This document shows positions 6,416 to 11,572 of a DNA stretch of 11,572 nt, piece by piece. Made by a program: the position numbers and the translations under genes. Source of the stretch: an uncultured Actinotalea sp. (GTDB lineage: Bacteria; Actinomycetota; Actinomycetes; Actinomycetales; Cellulomonadaceae); NCBI RefSeq assembly GCF_946885855.1, contig NZ_CAMPHH010000092.1:1-11572 (forward strand), written 5' to 3'. The notes below the pieces were generated by a model, which did not search any database, was not told where the DNA came from, and was given only the letters and a program-made list of their open reading frames with translations. Position 1 is the stretch's first letter. Every line of letters begins with the position of its first letter.

Positions 6416-7315
6416 TCAGTAGCGGTCGACCGCCGGCGGCTCCGGGGTCGGCAGCACCGTGCCGGCCGTGGCCTCCCAGGCCTCCGTCCAGCTGCCGTCC
6501 TCGAACATCTCCTCGAGCTGGTCGTTGATCCAGGTGCGGAAGTCGTCGTCGCCCTTCGTCAGGCCGATGCCGTACGGCTCCGCCGTGAAGGGCTCGCCGC
6601 GCACCTCGAGGTCGTCGTTCTCCGCGGCGAAGCCCGCGAGGATGACGTTGTCGGTGCTCACCGCGTCCACCTGGCCGCTGCGCAACGGCTGGAGGCAGTC
6701 GGAGTACGCCCCGAACGGGACCACCTCCGTGTCCGGGAAGTTCTCGAGCAGGTTCTGCTCGGGCGTCGAGCCGGAGACCGTGCAGACCCGCTTGCCCGCG
6801 AGGTCGTCCGGACCCTGGATGTCCTCGTTGTCGGCGAGCGTCAGGATCGACTGGCCGGCCTCGTAGTACGGGCCGGCGAAGTCGATGAGCTCCTTGCGGG
6901 CGTCGTTGATCGTGTAGGTCGCGATGACGATGTCGACCTCGTCGTTGACGATGAACTGCTCACGGTTGGCGGAGATGGTCTCCACCCACTCGATGCCGTC
7001 CTCCGGGATGCCGAGCCGCTCGGCCAGGAGCTTGCCGATCTCGACGTCGAAGCCCTCGGGCTCCCCGTTCGGGCCGACGAGCCCGAAGAGCGGCTGGTCG
7101 AACTTGGTGCCGATCGTGATCGAGCCGGCCTCGGAGAGCTCCGCCATCGTGGAGCCCTCCGGGAAGTCGCCGGCGGCGTCGTCGCCGCCCTCGGCGGAGC
7201 TCTCGTCGGTCGTCCCGCCGTCCTCGGCCGGCTCGTCCGCGTCGCCGCCGCCGCAGGCCGTCAGCGTCAGTGCGGTGACGGCCATGACCGCCACCAGTCC
7301 TCGACGTGTGCGCAT
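6416..7315 (-). CDS. gluB: Glutamate-type ABC transporter substrate-binding lipoprotein GluB
   Basis: Extracytoplasmic solute-binding lipoprotein that captures the amino acid and delivers it to the permeases. The 299-aa product opens with a basic n-region and a hydrophobic stretch ending in the lipobox LTAC (Cys21), the lipidation site. An acidic Gly/Asp/Glu linker follows (about 22-55). The type 3 binding fold then starts with SITIGTKFDQPLFG, GFDVEIGKLLAERLG, ANREQFIVNDEVDIVIATYTI and FAGPYYEAGQS. Cys178 (KRVCTVSGSTPEQN) and Cys207 may form a disulfide. The VSGSTPEQ block resembles Corynebacterium GluB. ATG 7315 follows GGAGGAGG and gives a proper signal peptide; a longer in-frame reading from 7411 would bury it. 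The substrate is probably glutamate; aspartate or glutamine is not excluded. Confidence 0.93.
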   Translation of the reverse strand: MRTRRGLVAVMAVTALTLTACGGGDADEPAEDGGTTDESSAEGGDDAAGDFPEGSTMAELSEAGSITIGTKFDQPLFGLVGPNGEPEGFDVEIGKLLAERLGIPEDGIEWVETISANREQFIVNDEVDIVIATYTINDARKELIDFAGPYYEAGQSILTLADNEDIQGPDDLAGKRVCTVSGSTPEQNLLENFPDTEVVPFGAYSDCLQPLRSGQVDAVSTDNVILAGFAAENDDLEVRGEPFTAEPYGIGLTKGDDDFRTWINDQLEEMFEDGSWTEAWEATAGTVLPTPEPPAVDRY

Positions 7316-7390
7316 CGTTTCCTCCTCCGTGGGGCCGCGCCCGGTCGGGCGGGCCCCGGTCGTCCCCCCGCTGCCGCGAGGTCGGGCGTC

Positions 7391-7414
7391 CCGGTGACGC
7401 GTGGGCGTCACCGG
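7391..7414 (-). terminator. Intercistronic hairpin between gluA and gluB
   Basis: CCGGTGACGC (7391-7400), loop GTGG, GCGTCACCGG (7405-7414): a perfect 10-bp stem with a tetraloop, 4 bp beyond the gluA stop. Together with the gluB-gluC hairpin it marks transcript segment ends within the operon. It could protect upstream gluA mRNA or thin out readthrough. Confidence 0.65.
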
Positions 7415-7418
7415 GGGG

Positions 7419-8204
7419 TCAGTGGGTCAGGATCTTCGAGAGGAAGTCCTTGGCGCGCTCGCTGCGCGGCGCGGTGAAGAAGGTCTCCGGGTCGGCCTCC
7501 TCGACGATCCGGCCGCCGTCCATGAAGACGACGCGGTGCGCGGCCCGGCGCGCGAAGCCCATCTCGTGGGTGACCACGACCATCGTCATGCCCTCGCGCG
7601 CGAGGTCCGTCATGACGTCGAGCACCTCGTTGATCATCTCGGGGTCGAGGGCGGACGTCGGCTCGTCGAAGAGCATGACCTTGGGCCGCATCGCCAGCGC
7701 CCGGGCGATCGCCACACGCTGCTGCTGGCCACCGGACAGCTGAGCCGGCATCTTCTCGGCCTGGTTCGCCACACCCACGCGGTCGAGCAGCTCCATCGCG
7801 AGCTTCCTCGCCTCGGCCTTCCCCATGCCCTTCGCCTTGACCGGGCCGAGCGTGACGTTCTCGAGCACGGTCTTGTGGGCGAAGAGGTTGAAGGACTGGA
7901 AGACCATGCCGACGTCGGCGCGCAGTCGCGCAAGGGCCTTGCCCTCCGCGGGGAGCGGCTGGCCGTCGATGGTGATCGTGCCGGAGTCGATGGGCTCGAG
8001 GCGGTTGATGGACCGGCAGAGCGTCGACTTGCCCGAGCCGGACGGTCCGATGACGACGACCACCTCCCCACGGTGGACCGTGAGGTCGATGTCCTTGAGG
8101 ACGTGCAGGGAGCCGAAGTGCTTCTGGACGTCGCTCAGCACGACGAGGGGCTCTCCGATGGACGCGGAGGCGACGCCGTCACCGGGGGCACGATCATGGG
8201 CCAT
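7419..8204 (-). CDS. gluA: Glutamate-type amino acid ABC transporter ATP-binding protein GluA
   Basis: Cytoplasmic ATPase that powers the importer. The 261-aa product has Walker [10 protein letters not shown] (53-61), Q-loop Gln103 in VFQSFNLF, signature LSGGQQQ (156-162), Walker B VMLFDEP (176-182), the D-loop SALD and H-loop His213 in [10 protein letters not shown]. The sequence closely resembles Corynebacterium GluA as I recall it, including [10 protein letters not shown] and INEVLDVM. It has about 18 extra N-terminal residues before the conserved core; ATG 8204 is the first plausible start and no Shine-Dalgarno precedes it, whereas TAGTTT ends 6 nt upstream, which suggests a leaderless transcript. 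It is the first gene of the gluABCD operon and divergent from miaB across 197 bp. In corynebacteria this importer is repressed by sugars and nitrogen status; no AmtR box was recognised here. Confidence 0.94.
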   Translation of the reverse strand: MAHDRAPGDGVASASIGEPLVVLSDVQKHFGSLHVLKDIDLTVHRGEVVVVIGPSGSGKSTLCRSINRLEPIDSGTITIDGQPLPAEGKALARLRADVGMVFQSFNLFAHKTVLENVTLGPVKAKGMGKAEARKLAMELLDRVGVANQAEKMPAQLSGGQQQRVAIARALAMRPKVMLFDEPTSALDPEMINEVLDVMTDLAREGMTMVVVTHEMGFARRAAHRVVFMDGGRIVEEADPETFFTAPRSERAKDFLSKILTH

Positions 8205-8210
8205 GGGGCG

Positions 8211-8239
8211 AAACTAGAGGTCAATCATGGTCATGACCA
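8211..8239 (-). promoter_or_regulatory. gluA promoter with palindromic candidate operator
   Basis: On the minus strand, TGGTCA (8239-8234) and TAGTTT (8216-8211) are separated by 17 bp, and the ATG of gluA begins 6 nt after the -10. The -35 region lies within a perfect 12-bp palindrome, TGGTCATGACCA (8228-8239). On the plus strand GGTCA occurs at 8219-8223 and 8229-8233, exactly 10 bp apart. The overlap with the promoter suggests a repressor site. The regulator is not known. Confidence 0.5.
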
Positions 8240-8363
8240 GTCCGTCAGGTTTCATTCGTGCAACGCCGGGTCAAGGGATGTCCGGATGATCTCCCTCCGA
8301 CGTGGCGGTCCGGTGCGGCGCGGAGGCGCTCGGCCCGGCCTCGTCGGGTCCGGGCGGGCGCGG

Positions 8364-8394
8364 TTCCGGACAGCCCTGCCGGGCGCCGTACCCT
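8364..8394 (+). promoter_or_regulatory. miaB promoter, probably leaderless
   Basis: TACCCT (8389-8394) fits TANNNT and ends 7 nt before GTG 8402. A poor -35-like TTCCGG (8364-8369) lies 19 bp upstream. No Shine-Dalgarno is seen before the GTG, so translation may begin at the 5' end of the mRNA. Confidence 0.5.
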
Positions 8395-8401
8395 GGTGCG
8401 G

Positions 8402-10024
8402 GTGAGCACGACCCTGCCCGAGCACCGCACCGCGCCGCGCCTCGACGCACCCCGGCCCGCACGAGGCACCTACGTCGTCCGGACGCTCGGGTGCCAGATG
8501 AACGTGCACGACTCCGAGCACATGGCCGGCATGCTCGAGGCAGCCGGGTACGTCGCCGCCCCGGCGGATGCGGCCGCGCGGTCCGAGGCGGACGTCGTCG
8601 TCATCAACACGTGCGCCGTCCGGGAGAACGCCGCGACGCGGCTCTACGGCAACCTCGGGCAGCTCGCCGCGGTGAAGAGCACCCGCCCCGGGATGCAGAT
8701 CGCCGTCGGCGGGTGCCTGGCGCAGAAGGACCGCGCGGGCATCGTCGAGCGCGCCCCCTGGGTCGACGTCGTCTTCGGCACCCACAACCTCGACGCCCTG
8801 CCGGTGCTGCTCGAGCGCGCCCGGCACAACGCCGAGGCCCAGGTGGAGATCGCCGAGTCCCTCCAGGTCTTCCCCTCGACGCTGCCGACCCGACGGGAGT
8901 CCGTCTATGCCGGCTGGGTCTCCATCAGCGTCGGGTGCAACAACACCTGCACCTTCTGCATCGTGCCCCACCTGCGCGGCAAGGAGCGGGACCGGCGCCC
9001 GGGCGAGATCCTCGCCGAGGTCGAGACGCTCGTGGCCGGGGGCGCGATCGAGGTGACGCTGCTGGGCCAGAACGTCAACAGCTACGGCGTCGAGTTCGGC
9101 GACCGGGGAGCGTTCGCCAAGCTGCTGCGCGCCGTCGGCGCGATCCCCGGCCTGGAGCGCGTCCGGTTCACGTCCCCGCACCCGGCGGCCTTCACCGACG
9201 ACGTCATCGCTGCCATGGCGCAGACCCCGACCGTGATGCCGCAGCTGCACATGCCGCTGCAGTCCGGCTCGGACCGGGTGCTCCGCGCGATGCGGCGGTC
9301 CTACCGCTCCGAGCGGTTCCTCGGCATCCTCGACCGGGTGCGCGCCGCGATGCCCGACGCCGCGATCACGACCGACGTCATCGTCGGCTTCCCGGGGGAG
9401 ACCGAGGAGGACTTCGCCGAGACCCTGCGCGTGGTCGAGGCCTCCCGCTTCACCTCGGCCTTCACGTTCCAGTACTCCCCGCGTCCCGGGACGGCCGCAG
9501 CCGAGCTGCCCGACCAGCTGCCCAAGGCCGTTGTCCAGGAGCGCTACGAGCGGCTCGTCGCGCTGCAGGAGCGGATCTCGGCCGAGCAGAACGCGCTGCA
9601 GGTCGGCCGGACCGTCGAGGTCCTGATCTCCGAGGGGGAGGGCCGCAAGGACGGCGCGACCCGTCGGGTGACGGGCCGCGCGGCCGACAACCGGCTCGTG
9701 CACCTCGCCGAGCCCGCGCACGTCGCCGCCTGGCACGCGGGCGCCGCGGGCGCGGACGCGGACCCCCGGAGCGCGCAGGACCTGCCCGACGACGTCGCCC
9801 GCCCCGGGGACCTCGTCACCGTCGAGGTGACGCACGCAGCGCCGCACCACCTGGTCGCCGACTCCGCCGCCGCCGGCGGGACCTACCGGGTGCGCCGCAC
9901 CCGCGCCGGGGACGCCTGGGCGGCGCGGGAGCGCGCCCGGGGCGGCGAGGACGAGGGCCACGGCCACGGCACCCCCGCGGCTGCGTCAGGGCCCGTGCTT
10001 CTCGGGATGCCCACCGCCCGCTGA
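8402..10024 (+). CDS. miaB: tRNA-2-methylthio-N6-isopentenyladenosine methylthiotransferase MiaB
   Basis: Radical SAM enzyme that adds the methylthio group to i6A37 in tRNAs reading UNN codons. The 540-aa product carries an N-terminal MTTase domain with cluster ligands Cys31 (RTLGCQMN), Cys71 (NTCAVREN) and Cys105 (GGCLAQ). The radical SAM motif GCNNTCTFC has Cys179, Cys183 and Cys186, followed by [35 protein letters not shown] and [19 protein letters not shown] domain begins near residue 398, and a roughly 45-residue hydrophilic tail ends LGMPTAR. I chose GTG 8402 because homology starts shortly after it and TACCCT sits 7 nt upstream; GTG 8396 is an alternative, and the frame also stays open back to 8258 without resemblance to the family. 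The last 39 bp overlap the converging ybjN-like gene. Confidence 0.95.
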   Translation: MSTTLPEHRTAPRLDAPRPARGTYVVRTLGCQMNVHDSEHMAGMLEAAGYVAAPADAAARSEADVVVINTCAVRENAATRLYGNLGQLAAVKSTRPGMQIAVGGCLAQKDRAGIVERAPWVDVVFGTHNLDALPVLLERARHNAEAQVEIAESLQVFPSTLPTRRESVYAGWVSISVGCNNTCTFCIVPHLRGKERDRRPGEILAEVETLVAGGAIEVTLLGQNVNSYGVEFGDRGAFAKLLRAVGAIPGLERVRFTSPHPAAFTDDVIAAMAQTPTVMPQLHMPLQSGSDRVLRAMRRSYRSERFLGILDRVRAAMPDAAITTDVIVGFPGETEEDFAETLRVVEASRFTSAFTFQYSPRPGTAAAELPDQLPKAVVQERYERLVALQERISAEQNALQVGRTVEVLISEGEGRKDGATRRVTGRAADNRLVHLAEPAHVAAWHAGAAGADADPRSAQDLPDDVARPGDLVTVEVTHAAPHHLVADSAAAGGTYRVRRTRAGDAWAARERARGGEDEGHGHGTPAAASGPVLLGMPTAR

Positions 10025-10507
10025 GGGGTCGTCGTCGGGTACGAGCCCGCCGAGTGCGGCGAAGAACTGCACCCCCGTGCCGAGCCCGCACGCGACCAGC
10101 TGCGCGAGCTGGTCGTCGGTGACGCCGTGCTCGAGGTCGACGGAGACCTCGGTGTACAGGGCGATCCGGTCGTCCTCCTCGCGGAGGTAGACCTTGGGCC
10201 AGATGCGCTCGCGGTTCCAGTCGTTGACCGCCAGCAGCGTGGCGGTGCGCCGGGAGGACGGCAGGGTCCGGTGCCAGCGTCCGCGCACCTGGAGGACCTC
10301 GTCCTCCGCGCCGGTGAGGATGAACCAGAAGCGGTTGCCGTCCCAGGTACCGGTCAGGTCGCCGTCGTCGTCGAGACCGACGGCGTACCCCCGGCCCGTG
10401 AGGTACCCCTGGACGCGCACGCGGCTCAGCGGCGTTGTCCGCTGCGGCGGGTCGTGCCGGACGGGCCGGCCGCGGGCGGTCGAGCGCCCGGTGGGTCGCG
10501 CCGTCAC
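9986..10507 (-). CDS. YbjN domain-containing protein (downstream paralogue)
   Basis: A 173-aa protein with one YbjN-type domain at about residues 26-160 (PF10722-like by pattern; function in actinobacteria unknown). Visible blocks: [84 protein letters not shown] and QFFAAL. The same blocks occur in the same order in the upstream gene, so the two are tandem paralogues. GTG 10507 overlaps the stop of the upstream gene as GTGA, which implies translational coupling. The N-terminal 25 residues are Arg-rich and nonconserved. The 3' end runs 39 bp into miaB on the opposite strand. YbjN domains resemble the type III secretion chaperone-like fold, so a protein-binding role is possible, but this is inference. 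Confidence 0.87.
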   Translation of the reverse strand: MTARPTGRSTARGRPVRHDPPQRTTPLSRVRVQGYLTGRGYAVGLDDDGDLTGTWDGNRFWFILTGAEDEVLQVRGRWHRTLPSSRRTATLLAVNDWNRERIWPKVYLREEDDRIALYTEVSVDLEHGVTDDQLAQLVACGLGTGVQFFAALGGLVPDDDPSAGGGHPEKHGP

Positions 10508-11112
10508 GGTGCGACCCCCGCCGGGTCGGGGTACAGCTCGTCCAGCTCGTCGAAGAAGACCCCGGCCGCGCTGAGCCCGCACTGCACGAGCTGGCCCAGC
10601 TGGTCGTCCGTCACTCCGTGCTCGAGGTCCGTGGCGACCTCGCACGTGACGTGCACCATGCCGTCGTCGCGGACGCGCACGTAGGCCTTGGGCCACAGCC
10701 GCTCGCTGTTCCAGAGGTTGCAGATCTCGAGCACCTCGGTGAGCCGCTCGATGGAGAACTCGCGGTTCCACTGCCCCCGGACCTGGAGGATCTCCGAGCG
10801 CTCTCCGAAGCAGAAGAAGTAGAAGAGCCGCCCGCGCCACAGACCGCCGACGTCGCCGTCGCTGTCGACGAAGTAGCTGTAGCCGTGCGCGGTGAACCAG
10901 TCCGTCAGGCGGCTGCGGGACAGCGGGGACGGGACGTCCGCCGGGACCGTCTGCGCCGGTGCGGTGCGCTGCGGCCCGCCCAGCAGACCGGCGAGGGGCC
11001 GCCCCCCGGCGGCCTCGCCAGCCGGGGTTCCGGGGCGAGCGCTCCCGGCGGCGTCACCCGACCGCCGGCCGGACAGCCCGCCGACCCGCCGCACCCAGCC
11101 GAGGAGACCCAT
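10504..11112 (-). CDS. YbjN domain-containing protein (upstream paralogue)
   Basis: A 202-aa protein with a Gly/Ala/Pro-rich basic N-terminal stretch of about 60 residues and a YbjN-type domain at about 62-195. Blocks: [75 protein letters not shown] and [23 protein letters not shown] is identical in both paralogues. It has two Cys (131 and 178) and an extra one in FFCFGE, of which only the one in CGL is shared. ATG 11112 has GAGG only 2 nt upstream, but TATGGT ends 6 nt before the ATG, so a leaderless transcript is more likely. The start is supported by MGLLGWVRRVGG, which looks like a real N-terminus. Function unknown. Confidence 0.88.
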   Translation of the reverse strand: MGLLGWVRRVGGLSGRRSGDAAGSARPGTPAGEAAGGRPLAGLLGGPQRTAPAQTVPADVPSPLSRSRLTDWFTAHGYSYFVDSDGDVGGLWRGRLFYFFCFGERSEILQVRGQWNREFSIERLTEVLEICNLWNSERLWPKAYVRVRDDGMVHVTCEVATDLEHGVTDDQLGQLVQCGLSAAGVFFDELDELYPDPAGVAP

Positions 11113-11118
11113 CGCCTC

Positions 11119-11124
11119 ACCATA
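11119..11124 (-). promoter_or_regulatory. -10 box of the ybjN-like operon
   Basis: Read on the minus strand, TATGGT fits TANNNT and is followed by 6 nt and then the ATG at 11112. No clear -35 is seen 17-18 bp upstream. The spacing puts the transcription start at or next to the ATG. Confidence 0.5.
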
Positions 11125-11217
11125 CCGACGGCCGGTGGGCTCCCGGCCGAGCGGCGGGGGTGAAGCGTGGGTGCGACGGTCGGGTGCGCGGCGGCTGTGC
11201 CCCGCCTGGTCGACCCA

Positions 11218-11237
11218 CCGGTCGCCCCCGCGACCGG
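11218..11237. promoter_or_regulatory. Inverted repeat at the promoter of the LigB-like gene
   Basis: CCGGTCGC, spacer CCCC, GCGACCGG: perfect 8-bp arms ending 3 bp before the -10-like TACCGT. It covers the expected -35 and spacer region, the usual place for a repressor site. It could also be chance in GC-rich DNA, or form a cruciform. Confidence 0.4.
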
Positions 11238-11240
11238 CGG

Positions 11241-11246
11241 TACCGT
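11241..11246 (+). promoter_or_regulatory. -10 box of the LigB-like gene
   Basis: TACCGT fits TANNNT and is followed by 6 nt and then GTG 11253. No Shine-Dalgarno lies between, so the gene is probably leaderless. Confidence 0.5.
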
Positions 11247-11252
11247 TCGACC

Positions 11253-11572
11253 GTGCTCGTGACCGCTGCGCTCGTCCCCGAGACCCTGCTCCTGCTGCCC
11301 GGCACGGCGGGTGCCGCGACCGTGCTGGAGGCGGAGCGGGCTGCCGCGCTCGAGGCCGTGCGCCTCCTGCTCGCAGGCGGGCCCGACCGCGTCGTCGTGG
11401 TGACCTGCCCGCCGCGCTCCACCTCCGACGTCGTCCTGCGCCACCCGCTCACCCCGACGGCGACGGCGGCCGGCGTCCCGGACGAGCGGTGGACCAGGCC
11501 GGGCACCGACGCCGCCCCGGCCGGGGCAGGTCCGCACCCGCACGACGCCCTCCTGCGCGGCACCCTCCTGCA
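11253..11572 (+). CDS. LigB-like (class III extradiol dioxygenase-like) hypothetical protein, N-terminal part
   Basis: The frame from GTG 11253 is open for 106 codons to the right edge. It begins VLVTAALVPETLLLLPGTAG, continues with EAERAAALEAVRLLLAGGPDRVVVVTCPP, and then becomes Pro/Ala/Thr-rich. This follows the start of the actinobacterial family of Rv2728c-like proteins (typically MLVAAA-CPHPPLLVPE, then a conserved DRVVVV strand), which lie between miaB and miaA in many genomes; position here agrees. The His of CPHPP, which would bind metal in true LigB enzymes, is absent, so enzymatic activity is doubtful. I chose GTG 11253 for the TACCGT hexamer 6 nt upstream and for the match of its first residues to the family. 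The rest of the gene is outside the window, so the family call is moderate. Confidence 0.65.
   Translation, partial: MLVTAALVPETLLLLPGTAGAATVLEAERAAALEAVRLLLAGGPDRVVVVTCPPRSTSDVVLRHPLTPTATAAGVPDERWTRPGTDAAPAGAGPHPHDALLRGTLL

Noticed and set aside
8205..8401. AmtR or GlnR nitrogen-control box in the gluA-miaB gap
   Set aside because: I found no TTTCTAT-N4-ATAGA or GTAAC-type pattern; only an unrelated palindrome is present.
8252..9967. 571-codon minus-strand open frame opposite miaB
   Set aside because: Mirror frame of a clear MiaB; no recognisable domain.
8302..10122. 606-codon plus-strand open frame in another frame over miaB
   Set aside because: Very Arg-rich shadow with no domain; the MiaB frame keeps all cluster cysteines.
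1..11572. CRISPR array, tRNA or rRNA genes, insertion sequences, phage genes
   Set aside because: No spaced repeats, no cloverleaf or rRNA-like segments, and no transposase or integrase motifs seen on either strand; composition is uniform throughout.

Overview
The window is very GC-rich DNA (roughly 70% or more), with GTG starts, long antisense open frames and TANNNT -10 hexamers. Gene content and order point to an actinobacterium, most likely Micrococcales close to Cellulomonas or its relatives (inference from protein resemblance and synteny, not a database search). It looks like a core chromosomal segment. I see no mobile element, CRISPR array, tRNA or rRNA.

Layout. (1) 1-889, minus: the N-terminal part of an Lhr-type DNA helicase, running off the left edge. 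(2) 1005-1229, plus: a small DUF3046 protein. (3) 1230-1523: a dense recA control region with a short hairpin, three 11-bp tandem units, a LexA/SOS box over one promoter, a second promoter matching the PafBC (RecA-NDp) motif, and a leader hairpin before the ribosome binding site. (4) 1524-4661, plus: recA, recX and rny (RNase Y) as a tight unit, followed by a hairpin. (5) 4765-8204, minus: a glutamate-type ABC importer in the classical order gluA-gluB-gluC-gluD, with strong hairpins after gluA and after gluB and an ATGA overlap between gluC and gluD. (6) 8402-10024, plus: miaB, the tRNA methylthiotransferase. (7) 9986-11112, minus: two tandem YbjN-domain paralogues joined by a GTGA overlap; the downstream one overlaps the 3' end of miaB by 39 bp. 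(8) 11253-11572, plus: the start of a gene resembling the LigB-like hypothetical proteins usually found near miaB in actinobacteria, cut by the right edge.

How it works together. The left third is a DNA-damage module: RecA, its modulator RecX and an Lhr-type repair helicase. recA carries both LexA and PafBC signatures, and lhr has a weaker PafBC-like element. RNase Y rides in the recA transcript. The middle is a nutrient importer whose intercistronic hairpins should give more binding protein than permease. The right third is tRNA modification plus two proteins of unknown role.

A recurring feature is a -10-like hexamer 6-7 nt before the start codon (gluA, miaB, the first ybjN-like gene, the LigB-like gene, and more weakly DUF3046 and lhr), suggesting leaderless transcripts. 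No clearly new multi-gene system is visible. The items most worth checking are the recA/lhr control elements, the missing standard start codon of recX, and the palindromic sites at the gluA and LigB-like promoters.
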